Origin: Moringa oleifera
Taxonomy: Eukaryota > Streptophyta > Magnoliopsida > Brassicales > Moringaceae
Assembly: GCA_021397835.1 (NCBI GenBank)
Contig: JAJFZO010000034.1
Coordinates: 3,102,501-3,166,500 of the forward strand
Length of the DNA stretch: 64,000 nucleotides
Reading direction: 5' to 3'
The notes beneath the pieces were generated by a model. The model had not been told where the DNA came from. It was given only the letters and a program-made list of their open reading frames with translations, and made no database searches. Each line of letters starts with the position of its first letter. The first letter of the stretch is position 1. Of this stretch, positions 1 to 12,466 are shown piece by piece. Made by a program: the position numbers and the translations under genes.

Positions 1-1289
1 TGTTACCCTATGAGACCTAGAAGTTGAACAAGTTATTAGAGGTCAGGGCAGGCAATGTGTTCTAGATCTTGATAAGCTTATCCATCCATGATTATTTTCT
101 CTACAGAATCTAGGTAATCATAGTATTGTAGCCAACTCACTGGAGAACGTGCAATAGTTTGTTGTACCTTGTCTAGGTCTCACCAGCCTTTGGGGAAATT
201 TGTCTTTTCATTTATAGGACAAGTTCTCATAGTTCTTGGCTTGGACATTTTGGTCAGATGTTTTGAAGAGAATCTTCTTATGGTTCTAAATTCATTACAG
301 TTGTCTTTGATTGAGAATTCAGCGTCTTTATGTCATCTTTGTCCAAGAGGCTACAAGATGCCACTACACCACTGAGCAGGGTTTTTTCTTTGGCGCTTTT
401 GTTAAAAAAAAAAAAAACTGTTTCTTCAAATCCAGAAAAAAAATGAGAAAATTAAGCAGGATTTTTTAGCCCTAGGCCCCCAGCAATCTCTGCAGCACTT
501 TCTTTGAAATAAAGTTTTATGCTCTCATTAGTGGTAATAACCTTGAAGTAAATTTACATGTACTTCATGGTATTTACATGTAAGTTGTGGATAGGTACCA
601 GGTAGTCAACTTGAGGGCAGCTTATTTCACTTTTCATTGTTCATTGCAACCTTGTAGCCTTGGAAACCCAGAGAACTGCCAGAGTATTCTACTTCATTGC
701 CGGCACTCTGAAACTTGTTATTTAAGATTTTCCTTGATTATATCTTCTTTTTCCCGATGCTAAATGACGGCCATCCATTTTAGTTACTCTGCTAGTCTCC
801 TTTTGCTTCAGAAATCAATAGGGTCATATTCTGATCAAAAAAGAAGTCAATAGGGTCATATCAAAGCTCCTGGACCAACTTTCAACTGATAAGCCAAGCA
901 GCAAGATGTACTCCTATGCAATGTGCTGTTCCACGTATTTGCCTCTCCTTTTGCCATTTCTCACCTTCTCCTTATGATTAGGAAACTATTTGGAGATAGT
1001 CTCAGGTCCTGGACTTACATTAGCACATTAGACCAGAGCAGAATGATGCATTTTAACATAATGTGCTATTCTGTATGTAAACTTTTGCCTCTCTTCTTGT
1101 TATTTCTTACCATAAGTCTTTATCTCATCTTAACAAATCATAAATCCTGGCCTAGGGCTCAGTTACTTTGTAAAGAATTCAATGTGAAAAGCAGGGAAGC
1201 ATGCATGTTACTGGAAATTCATGTATAAGTTGTAGAGTCGATTAAATTTAATATGAACTTTTACCAAGTCAGTGAAGTTGTGACTTCAG
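1..1289 (+). other. intron of the PAP23-like gene (window starts inside it)
   Basis: No phosphatase exon can be read here. The first recognisable exon begins at 1290, directly after an acceptor ending in ttcag, and it starts in mid-codon. The upstream exons, with the signal peptide and the DxG and GDxxY metal-binding blocks, must therefore lie left of the window. Short open frames here, such as 923-1228, show no family resemblance. The stretch has T-rich tracts and nothing else I can name. Confidence 0.6.
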
Positions 1290-4200
1290 GTTTATGGAGC
1301 CACTGACGTCCAGAACTCCAATGATGGTCCTTGAGGGCAACCATGAGATTGAGCCACAAGTTGCTGGGATCACTTTCAAGTCATATTTGACAAGATTTGC
1401 AGTTCCGTCAGAGGAGAGTGGCTCTAAAAGTAACTTCTATTACTCATTTGATGCTGGAGGAATGCATTTTATCATGTTGGGAGCATATGTTGACTATAAC
1501 AGTACAGGTAAGGGAAACAATTTCTTTTTGTTCTTGTTAATTATGCCCCTAGAATAGTGCTTAATTTTCTGGTTGTGGTATTGTCTGCAGATGCATGTCT
1601 CAATTGCTATACTTGAAGCACTTAGATTTTTTTTCTTCTTTTTCGTTTTCAGGTGCTCAATATGCTTGGCTAATGGAAGATTTACATCAAGTAGACCGGA
1701 AAGTGACCCCTTGGGTTGTTGCTGCATGGCATCCACCATGGTATAATAGCTACTCCTCACATTATCAGGAATTTGAATGCATGAGACAGGAAATGGAAGC
1801 ACTTCTGTACCAATACTGCATCGATATTGTTTTTTCTGGTCATGTAAGTTGGAATTGGATCCTTTCGTCAAATAAATGAGAGAATATATTATATGTGGTT
1901 GTTCTAAATTGTGATGTATAAGGTGTTTATTTCTGGCATATTCATGTTTTTGGCTGTGATTAATCTGGTGTCATGTGTCCTTCAAAGATCATCCATTCAG
2001 TTGTTCTTGGCCAGAAAAGGACTTAGATGCAATCTTACTTAGAGATAAAAATTACATGCTTTATTTTGTTTCTGCATGAAAAGTTTATAGAACAATAAAG
2101 CTCCAAGGACAACAAGCAATTTATCATAATTTATGCATCTTATGTTCATTAGTGCAATACTTCCCGAAGAAAATTCAGATGACGTGAATTTGCTTATAAT
2201 TTTATTATATCTTCAGAGGTATTATCAAGTAATTTATGGTAAAATCTTTTGAGGGCAAACCTTCCAAAGATGCTTGGCTCAAGATTTCTAGTTGTTACTC
2301 GAAAGTTCAAATAGTTTGTTCACAAAGTTTGTGTAAGCTGATACACAAGGATCATATTTTGGTTTGAAGTCCTCATTTGTGCAACACATCGTTTCAAGTC
2401 TCTATTAAATTCAGGATTGTATTGATCTGCGTCTTCTGCAACCTATGCTTATGCCTATTCCTTGTTTCTTTCAAGAGTGGAAAGAGAAATATATTGTTCA
2501 CCTGATAGATTAACACAAGTAATCATGTTCTGTGCAGTTAGGGCTAATTGGACTTGCCTCTGTCTGATAATAATCATCTCCTTGTTTCGATCTATTATTT
2601 CGTATAAGTAACTAAATACTTGAATGAAAGGTGAATCTAAGCATATGAAACAACGTCATTTGGAAGAATATTGCTGACATTGTGATATAAAGAATGACCA
2701 AGAAGTGATTGAAATCTGATGCTTTACAGGCAAGGTTTCTTTCCCTTCAAAGGTTGTTGAAAGAGAAGACAGTATAAGTCTAATGCTGATTTTTATAATT
2801 GATAGTCTCCTCTAGCACAGATTAATTTACCAAAAGTTGTTTATGTATGAACTTATGAATTTGTATTTCTGTTTGTAGGAATTGAAAAAAAAAAAAAAAA
2901 AAAAAGAAAGGTCGTTTTCCCTTTTTGATCTTCCTACTCTCACCTAGATCTTGAAAGTAGCTATTTTTTGGTTTCTCTATTCATGTTTATCATTTTTGGA
3001 ATTGATATCACGGTATTATATAGATCAATGAAGGATAATCGTTTATTTTTTCTGCAATGAGAAGTATTAGCTAAAATGCTGGACATTTGAAAATCAATGT
3101 GAAAAGAACAGAAAAGTATCAACTCAAAGTTTATTTGCTTCTTCTTTCTTCTTCTTCTTCTTTTTCTTTTTGATTTGTCCATGTCAACCAAAAGCTGATC
3201 TACTTTTCAGGTGCATGCTTATGAGAGGATGAACAGAGTCTATAACTACACATTGGATTCATGTGGACCTGTTTACATAACAGTTGGAGATGGCGGAAAC
3301 ATAGAGCAAGTAGATGTTGATCATGCAGATGACCCTGGAAAGTGTCCTTCAGCTGGGGATAACATACCTGAAATTGGAGGGGTTTGCCATTTGAATTTTA
3401 CTTCTGGTCCTGCCAAAGGAAAGTTCTGCTGGGACAAACAACCAGACTGGAGTGCATTTAGAGAAAGCAGCTTTGGACATGGTATACTTGAGGTACGTCT
3501 CAAGTTTTCTTGCCTCTACCTCCCCCTATGGCTCTCAGGACTAGATTCAATGAATAGCATAGGGATCATAGGACTCAGTCTCCACATGGTTAAGGTTCCT
3601 TCATAACTAGAAAACAATCAAGTTATGTGATAAGGTTGCTTATGTAGTAAAAATGAATTGCATGCTTGCCTGCTAGTGTATAAGAGATTGAACTATAGGT
3701 CTGTTACTGCTTCGGAGCATTGACTCACATGCCTATGCATTTACACAAAAATTGAGGCCCATGGAATTGGAAATCCTAAAAGAATATGCAGTTGCTTAAC
3801 AGCAGAGTTCTGCACAATTTCAATCCATTTTCACTAATTTTTCTTGGAACAATGAAACTGAGATTCGTATCGTCTCCTTGCTCATTTTGCTTTCATACAA
3901 AGAAAATTTCTTGTCTTTCCATGCAGGTTATCAACTCAACATATGCATTATGGACTTGGCACAGGAATCAGGACATTTACAAGGAAGATAGCCATGGCGA
4001 TCAAATATATATTGTGCGAGAGCCTGAAGTGTGCTCTCCCTCCGCGTCTTTAAAAGTGATTTCTCAATCCATTATCTTGTTGAAAGCATAGATTGCTCCT
4101 TATTCTTAAAAGACAAATGGCTACCTTACTGTCATTTCTGTAACATGAATTTAGGATATTTCACCATATTAGTCGTGAAAGAGACAGGTGATCAATTATG

Positions 4201-4513
4201 GGTATAACCTAACTTGACTCTGAAAAAATTTCATATGTTAAATAATACAAATCATTAAATCTGTACTAAAAATGATTTACATTGTGATTTGTATAATTAA
4301 TTAATTGACATCATGAGAATAATCTCTTTTCTTCCTTTTCTTTTCGAATAGCAGGGGCACAAGGGGATTCCACGAGGAGCGAAAACGAATAGCACGAAAA
4401 CAAATAACACGGCTGCTATATCTGCCAAATGGATGTGGAGCTTGATGTCATGCATATCGACTATGATTGTTCTTAATGTTGTTGAAAAACTTTTAACAGA
4501 GAAAATAAGATAG
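1290..4513 (+). CDS. PAP23: purple acid phosphatase, PAP23/PAP15-like (3' part)
   Basis: Secreted or vacuolar-type metallophosphoesterase that hydrolyses phosphate monoesters; some members of this plant subgroup act on phytate. Five exons are visible: 1290-1507, 1653-1843, 3211-3492, 3927-4055 and probably 4355-4513, about 325 residues in total. Phases agree at every junction. Metal-site motifs seen in order are GNHE (first exon), VVAAWHPPWY (second exon) and GHVH. GHVH is split across the second and third exons (GH at the end of one, VHAYER at the start of the next). Further family blocks are VGDGGN, the stretch around FCWDKQPDWSAFRESSFGHG, and STYALWTWHRNQD. The DxG and GDxxY blocks are missing only because the 5' exons are outside the window. 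The last donor (GTGATT at 4056) is weak. If that intron is retained, translation stops at 4091. If it is spliced, a 52-residue tail with a hydrophobic segment is added. The family call is secure; the PAP23 orthology is from memory of related proteins. Confidence 0.85.
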
Positions 4514-5308
4514 AAAGAGAATGTGGTGCAATGTTGTTAGGCACTGTACTTGTATGATTAATCTGAATGTCAAGGGACTTGAATTATATTCTTTATCCTT
4601 TGGAAAATTATTTGATATAATTTAGTTGAAGAAAACTACATAAATTTATGTAATACATTTTTAATCTTTGATATGAATTATTTATTCATTTATTTATTTT
4701 AATTTCTTGATTTTATAAAAAATTATAATTTTGTCATGAGGCTTTGGTGTGAGAATTTAAAAGTTAATTGGATGCATTTATATTTTGTTCCCAAATTTCA
4801 AAAAATGTTTTTATTACAAAGTCTTAATTTTTTTTATAACACTTATGTTTGATTTTAATATTTTAAGTAAATGGATAATAAGGATATAAGAGGCAGGGAG
4901 AGACATCAAAAATAAGAAAAGATAAACGGAGAGAGATGGCATGTTCTTGATGGCTCCACCGAGGGATCCCACGTGGCCAACAACCCTGGGTTCTTATTCT
5001 AAGCATCCTTTCTGGGTCTCTTCTCGGCTGCACCCGAGCTTATTTTTAACCCATCAGTTATCCATCGGATAAGGACACATTAGTCATTTATATCCACGTG
5101 GCATTAAAATACTAACTTGACGGTATCCAACATCTGATCCTCCCAGCAGATGATCATGCCCTGTTCCAAGTTGCACACTTCTAGGAAATATCACTGCTCC
5201 ATTTCTCTCCTGCTGCTTAAAGTCTTTAGTCTGTCTTTCTCTCTCCGTGTGCACACTTTCTCGGCAATTCCTTGGCTATCTCTGACGCAAACGATCGGTG
5301 GAACGAAA
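4514..5308 (+). promoter_or_regulatory. intergenic region, promoter and 5' leader of KAB1
   Basis: About 0.8 kb separates the phosphatase stop from the KAB1 start. The left part (to about 4870) is AT-rich and presumably phosphatase 3' flank. The right part is more GC-rich and holds two CACGTG G-boxes, at 4970-4975 (inside CCACGTGG) and 5095-5100 (inside CCACGTGG). These lie about 340 and 210 bp before the KAB1 ATG. The leader from about 5180 is CT-rich. An in-frame upstream ATG occurs at 5150. Confidence 0.5.
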
Positions 5309-8300
5309 ATGCAGTACAAGAATCTGGGAAGATCGGGGCTGAAGGTGAGCCAGCTCTCTTACGGGGCCTGGGTGAGCTTTGGGAACCAGCTCGACGTGAA
5401 AGAAGCCAAGTCGATCTTGCAGTGCTGCAGGGACCAGGGTGTCAACTTCTTTGACAACGCAGAAGTCTATGCCAATGGCCGCGCCGAGGAGATCATGGGC
5501 CAGGCAATCAGGGAGCTTGGCTGGAAGCGCTCTGATATCGTCATCTCCACCAAGATCTTCTGGGGTGGACCGGGTCCCAACGATAAGGGTCTCTCCAGGA
5601 AGCACATCATTGAGGGCACCAAGGCCTCCCTCAAGAGGCTGGACATGGAATATGTCGATGTGATTTATTGCCACAGGTGAAGTGAGCCACGAATTTTAAT
5701 CGTTCTTGTTCTTGTGATCTTGCTGTTGGATTATGTTATGTGATTTGTGTTTGTTGGTGTGGCATTTATTTGATTTCTCTTTTTGGATTTACTTTCTGTC
5801 CTGTTTTCTATAGATTTGTATTTCCTTTTCTGCAGTGGCATGCTAGCTAAATTGTAATTTGATCTCTAACTCTCAAGAAAATGTCCGCATTTAGCATAAT
5901 TTCTCCACTATTTCTTTTTCACTTCTAAGATTCATATATGATTTGGGAAGGAGGTATCCCTTTTGTCCTTTCGGATTGTATTTGATGATTTTGAGAGTAT
6001 CTGAACTGGATTTACAGGATTTTCTGCCTCATTGTGGTAACCAAAGTGTGATTTATTGGTCCCATGGGTTCTAACCAAACTTTTTTGCCCCCTTTCTCAA
6101 TGCATAATTTGTTGGCCTTCTTTTTTTTTCCCTTACTTATACCTTCTCTGTGAAATCTACTAAGAAGAGTTGATATGGCTAAAATTGATCAAGAATACTT
6201 AAAAAGGCTTGCTGGATTTTGTGGTATGCTTGCTAGAATGTAATTTTCTGCTTGTATGGATTTAGCATGATATTGGGTCCATTTGTTTCTCTAAACTTTC
6301 ATGAATTGATTATCTCATTATCTAGATTGTGCGATTGGGTTTGTATGTCTTTATCTGTTTGTTATTGATTTCTGATTATCTGAAACAGTTTTATTGGATT
6401 TTATACTAACCTATGGCGCTTGATTGTGGCTTTCTGTCTTGCGGTTGGTCTTTTTGGAAGAGCTTTGAGGTTTTTGTTATCGATTTGTGTTTTTTGTTAT
6501 TGATTTGTGTTTTATGGTCTGTCCAAATATATATGTTTTTCTTTTTCTATTTTTCTTTTCCTGTTTTGTTGTCCAATTAGTTGTCTTTAAGACTCTTGAC
6601 TTGGTGTCAGTTTAGTTTGTCTGGCTTGAAATGTTTTTATTTTTCAAATGTAGGCTTCCCTGCAAGACCTTGGTATTTGGTTTCGTTCTTATGCATTTCA
6701 AAATAGTGAGTTGCACTAACATGGACTATTCTTATATTTTGTGCTATGGCTTGATGTTGTTGTATGGCTTCCTTGTGGACATTAGATTTTGTTTTGTTTT
6801 TGTTGTATGCTGTTGTGGTGGAATGTAAATTTTGTTGTTTGATTATTCAAAAAAGTAATTTGAAAAGGCTATTTTGTCTGTCTTAGTGCCTATTGGGGTT
6901 CTCTTTAGTGGTTTGATGTTGAATGTGTCAGTATTTTTACCATAACAGGCCAGACTCATCAACACCAATCGAAGAGACAGTCAGGGCAATGAATCATGTG
7001 ATTGACAAAGGGTGGGCATTTTACTGGGGGACCAGTGAGTGGTCTGCTCAACAGATCACCGAGGCATGGGGCATAGCAGAGAGGCTGGACTTGGTGGGTC
7101 CTATTGTGGAGCAGCCAGAGTACAATTTGCTGTCTAGGCACAAAGTGAGTGTTTCCTGTGCATACTTGAATTTTTTTTTTTTACTTTGCTGTTAGTCTTA
7201 AATGTTATTTACTAGTTGGGTGTCATGAATTCCATTTTACATGTGTTTTGCAATTTTGGGATGTGGTTTAGAGATACTTGTCAGGAACTTGGTGTTCCAA
7301 ACTCTTACTCTTGGTTTTACACTTTTTGTTCTGTAAGAGTTTTTATATTCATATGGAAGTTTCACTGAGTCAAATGAAAAGAGGAAAACAAAAAAAGGTG
7401 GTTAACAAGAGGACCAAAGGTGAACACAGTATACTGTAGTTGATGGCTATTGAGATGAAATGTTGCGTGACATGCCACCATGTTCAACTTGCCATCATAA
7501 AATGTTTCTGAAAAGATATATTATTGATACTACTTCCAGTACTATATTGTATTTGCAAATGACTGGGAGAGGGAGTTATTCCTCAGTGATTATTTGAGCT
7601 TAAAAGTTACGTCATATTTTTTTTTGAGTTTACTTTGTAATGTAACCTTTTTTTTTTTTTCCTTATAGAAAAAAATAATTTTATTTACAAATGTTCCTAG
7701 TGGGTGCCACCCGGTGCAAGTATATCTAATTACATGAAAAATGTTCTAAGGTCAATTAGATCCTCTTCATTTACTAAAGGAATTTACCTAAGCCGTCATT
7801 ATAGTGTATGCCACTGCTTCCTTTGATTGCCGAAATAGAACTTTCTGTCCCTTAAAAAGCTCTCTGGTTTCTCTTATTCCAATCAGCCACAAGTAGCCAT
7901 TGGGATGACAGACATTGCTCCCTTCACCTCCCTTAAGCCATGAATAGTAGTCCATGCCTGAATTTCACTGTCATCCCAGACACTGCACTAAGTAGTTTTT
8001 AATGTAACATTGTCTGGAATTAAGCACAATGCGGCCTAATGCAGGTGGGTTAAAAGGTACATTTGACAAGGTGGGAAGCTTGACTCACTTTTTAGGAGCG
8101 TGAGGGGTTTGGAATTTAAAAGAGTAGAGAGATTCAAGTAAGTAGTGTTGTTCTTTGTCTTCTTTGAACAAAAAAAAAAAAAAGAAAAAAAGGAAAAGAA
8201 AGTATAGCCCAGAGAGGAAACTACGAAGATTGAGATCACTTTCTAGTTCCTTTTTGTGACATTTGGAGCTGGTTTGCCCACTATGTTTTGGCATTCTCTT

Positions 8301-11300
8301 ACACTTGAAGAATGCATTTTTTCATTGTACTGCAGAGAATAAGGATGCTTGGTGTCCGATTTCTTGGGGCTTGGGGTTTGGGTTAGGACTTTGGAGAAAC
8401 TGAAGCCTCTTTTGACCGTGCATGGTTGCTCCACTATCTATCTAGCCACTCCGATTATATCTGTTGTATCAGCATTATGATGTACTTCTTCCAATTGCTA
8501 GACACTACAAGACATACTTAATAAATTTCTCCTAATTAATGTGAAAGATTACACCCGAATCTGGAGGGTAAGTTTGCTGCAAATTTCTGGGTGGAAATGT
8601 TTAAAGATCCATGCATAAGTGATAGAAAATTGGGCAAATAAGATATCCACTTTATTCTACTTTTTATTTCTATTTATAATTCCGTGTCTTTCGGAAGGAG
8701 ACTTGATTTGGTGTAGCATGCAAACAAAAACAGTTGGGACTATGGTTTTTTTGTCTGCTACCAATATATGGAGTTCTAGTCTGCCAATTTCTGTTTTAGC
8801 CTCTTAAAGATTCCGATGTAGTTTTCTAAGTCCTGAAACAAGAGTTCAAATCACAAAGGTTTCAACTTTCATGTATTGTTTTTGGCTAATAACATATGCT
8901 ATCTTTCATCGTGTAACCAAATTTCACTGTGTATTTTTCTCTTCTGTTCTCTGTTTCTGTATACGCACATGCGTGTATGGATTTCATCATGTTTTGTATG
9001 GATGCAGGTTGAGTCTGAGTACCTTCCTCTGTACAGTAACTATGGCCTAGGTCTTACAACATGGAGCCCACTGGCATCAGGAGTGCTCACTGGAAAGTAC
9101 ACTAAGGGAAATATTCCACCTGATAGCCGGTTTGCTTTAGAAAATTACAAAGTAAGTCTTATTTGATCATGATAATTCTGATTGCTATAGTTTTGTTATA
9201 ATCTTTTGGCATAGACTTCTGCAGAGATGTGGGCTATGTCAGAATGGGTGTTCAAATCTAGGAATTGTAACAATTTGGTTTTCCAAATTTTAATTGTTTC
9301 AAGATGGTCTTAAAACTTTTAGATACATACAATGTTATCCTTTCTCCTAAGACCATAACTGTAACAATAAAGAAATGAATTTTATAACCATTGACTCCTT
9401 AATATAATATTAATGAAAAGGTAAAACATTAGAAAGAATTTTTATATTTTTCAATTTAACTTAAAATTACTTATTATTTCTTATAAAAAAAGATTATATA
9501 TTGATTAGAAAAAAAGATAGTGGGAAATGAAATGAATGCACTAACCCCACACGTCAAAATTGAGTGCAAATCACTGTTATTGTGCAATCAATCCACAAAT
9601 AGGCAACAATCCCATTTCAATTTTCAATCTTCCTATATCAAACCCAAACCATGCAAGATTCAATTTGATCATCACTAAACAGTGCCAAACCTGTAAATCT
9701 CAAATCTGGTTTAGTTAACTTCTGAATAAGTCCAAAAGAACTGAAGAAAAATACCAAAACACCAATATATGAAGGAAAAGGATTGAGAAATAGGGACTGA
9801 ATGAGGAAACAAAGAACAGAAAGGGATGAAATGCAAGCTTTACGGATGCCTTGAACTGGGCTTGGCTAGTGACTATGGACCTGTAATTAGCATTACTGAT
9901 CATAGCCCCTTTTTAGGGCAGAAAACTGAACTGCTTTTTTATGCCTTGTAGAATCTTGCTAGCAGGTCACTAGTTGATGATGTGCTGAAAAAAGTAAATG
10001 GACTGAAGCCAATTGCAGATGAGCTTGGTGTGCCCTTAGCTCAACTTGCAATTGCATGGTGTGCTTCAAACCCTAATGTATCATCAGTTATTACTGGTGC
10101 GACAAAGGAGTCTCAGGTTAGTTTTAAAAAGTACTGCATCTTTGACAGTTTCCAATGCATTTGTTTGTATTAATATTTGTTTTCTTGTTATTCAACTTCA
10201 TTAAGAAGGGATCTCATATTGTTGCAAGAGTACATTATCTACTTCTTTATGTTGCTCTTTCTTATAACCTTGTTAGCTTTCATTCTGGGCCCCAGATTCA
10301 CAAATCTCATGCTATTCTTATTTACTGTTCAAACTCCTAACGGATATCATTATTCTAGTTAATGCCATCTAGTTCTCTTAGGTCAATTGGACAGTGAATT
10401 TGGAAGCAGCTTTTAATTTTCTTGTGGATGAGGACCTAAGATTACCCCAGACTGCACTCACCTTACCACTTGGCCACAAATCAAGGGGCAATGAGCCTTT
10501 AAGTTTTTATTGGTTGCCTCTTTAATTTGCTGATTTATTAGTTTGCACAGATGGGATCTTATACAACAACATCGAAGGCCTATATTTTTGTGTAAGCCTA
10601 ACTCCATAGGACCCCACTTTGTGTCTCCTTGTCCTTTTGGGTATGTTCCAGATTTTGTGTTTCTATTAGAAATGTAAAAGAATCAAAACTTCTTTTTGGA
10701 TTGCCTTTATTTAGACAAATTCAGGTTTTTGTTTTATTTTCTTTGTTTAAGCAATTATAAATTCAATTAATTAACATTGTAATTTTTTCAGTATGTTGTA
10801 CATTTTGCTGCTTATTTAACACAATCTGAACAACAATTACTGCAAACAATTTTACATACCCATGGTGGGATATTTGGCCTTCCCAAACAAATGGAAGTCA
10901 GATATCCAGTCACTTGGTTTGGTGACTAAAATTGTTAGTCTGAATTCTAATTAATGCGCACTTGAAGAATATTAGGGATTAGAGTGAGATGCTCTTATAT
11001 ATCGAAGTTAAATGGCTTCATAGGTGAAAAAAGTCAGAAGCTTATTATGCGCAGACTGATAAATAGGGTGCAAAAACTTGATTAGAGAATGTTTGCTTAT
11101 TGTGCACAGACATGACTAATGATGAATGGTTGCCATATAATATAGAAGCTTGCAGAAAGAAAAAAACAATTCTCTCAACACCCATTTTGAATATTTAAAT
11201 AGTAGTGTTTGTTTTTTTTTTTTTTGGTTGGATGGGATGCAAAAGTATATTATATGTGTATATATCTTGATGTCCCTTCAGATGAATTTTATTTTAGGCC

Positions 11301-11681
11301 ATTGTTTTCAGTTTTGGTTCATGCTTTGTTAATTTAACGTTTTCAGCCTATATGGAAGCATAGGACACAACTAATCTCTGTGGCTGTCTAGATGCTCGTG
11401 GCATTCTTGCAAAATTATTTATGGTTGTATTTCATGAAGTGACTGTTTTTCCTGCTACCATTGACCAATGAATATAGATATATCTTATTGTTCCTCCCTT
11501 GCATTCATCTGTTCTGAATGAGTCTATCCATTCATTTATGTTATTACTACAACTTTCTGCAATGTAGATACAAGAGAACATGAAGGCCATTGATGTCATC
11601 CCATTATTGACCCCTGCTGTGATGGAGAAGATTGAGGCTGTTGTTCAAAGCAAGCCAAAGCGTCCAGATTCATATAGGTAG
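5309..11681 (+). CDS. KAB1: voltage-gated potassium channel beta subunit / aldo-keto reductase
   Basis: Cytosolic NADPH-binding aldo-keto reductase that in plants associates with Shaker-type K+ channel alpha subunits such as KAT1 and AKT-type. Five exons, 5309-5676, 6949-7144, 9008-9151, 9952-10116 and 11568-11681, join in frame to 328 aa, exactly the usual length of plant KAB1. The aldo-keto reductase tetrad is complete: Asp49 and Tyr54 (in [11 protein letters not shown]), Lys82 (in STKIFWGG) and His122 (in IYCHRPDS). A fold-defining [13 protein letters not shown] block lies near 144-156. The cofactor region ITGATKESQ is split between the last two exons. All introns are GT-AG. The ATG at 5309 is chosen because the protein then begins [11 protein letters not shown] like its homologues. 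An in-frame ATG at 5150 would add 53 Ser/Leu-rich residues. Confidence 0.95.
7145..9007 (+). other. large second intron of KAB1
   Basis: A 1.86-kb GT-AG intron with long A and T tracts (7621-7680, 8170-8190). The stretch 7690-8000 is less AT-rich and may be an old insertion, but I could not match it to a known element and no coding frame in it looks real. Confidence 0.5.
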
Positions 11682-12466
11682 AAGCAGGATACACATCAAT
11701 TCTTGCGTGACTGCAGATTGTGCAGTAGACTTTACAGCGCACCACATATTAGAATGTGAGCTCATGCTGTCTTGCTAGGCTTGTGGGTCTTGTTCTGTTT
11801 GTCAGATCCTGTGCCTCTATTACTTGTTTGTTTGATATTTTAACTTCTGAGCCCCAATAGATTCTCATTTCCATGGTGATTCCATTATCTACTTTTTTTA
11901 CCTCTGGGGGAGAAGTGGTTGATGAGATATTGTCCATGATAACGGATCAATCAGAAAATGCAGTCAGAGTTCCCTTATTGCATGGATAATTCCATTCAGT
12001 CATTTGCTTTGGTCTACTAAATGTTTCATTGTCTGAAACATCCCTATTCCTCTTGCTCTGACTTTTATACCCATTGCAGCTATGAGAAGTTTCTATTTGC
12101 CAACAGTCTCAGTTTTTCTGGTGAACATTTTATATACCCATTATTATATATGCCTCTGCTTATTTGTGCTTGCTAGACTTTATCTTTTGGTTAACAGCAT
12201 CCTCCTCTTTGACATTCTGTTGATTACAGAAAAATAAAAAAAATAAAAAAAATAAACGGCCGAAAATATGCTAAACGGAGGTTTGACAGGCTGCATCCTC
12301 TATGCTACTATCATAGGTTCGTGTTGTTTCTCTGATGGCAGAACATAGGAAATTCACCTAAATCGTTAGGGTTTTCTGATAGGCAAATCCGAGTTACCAA
12401 AAAAAATAAAAAAATAAAAAAATCATATGACATAAATAAAGACAAGAATTAGTATGTGGTCCATAA
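11682..12466. other. convergent spacer between KAB1 and the DUF247 gene
   Basis: This holds the KAB1 3' UTR and, from the other side, the DUF247 3' UTR, since the two genes converge. Two A-rich blocks of AAAATAAA type lie at 12230-12257 and 12398-12422. No further gene is visible. Confidence 0.5.

Noticed and set aside
5276..5674. Long minus-strand open frame opposite KAB1 exon 1 (132 codons)
   Set aside because: It is a shadow of the GC-rich coding exon and has no family resemblance; the plus strand encodes a clear aldo-keto reductase.
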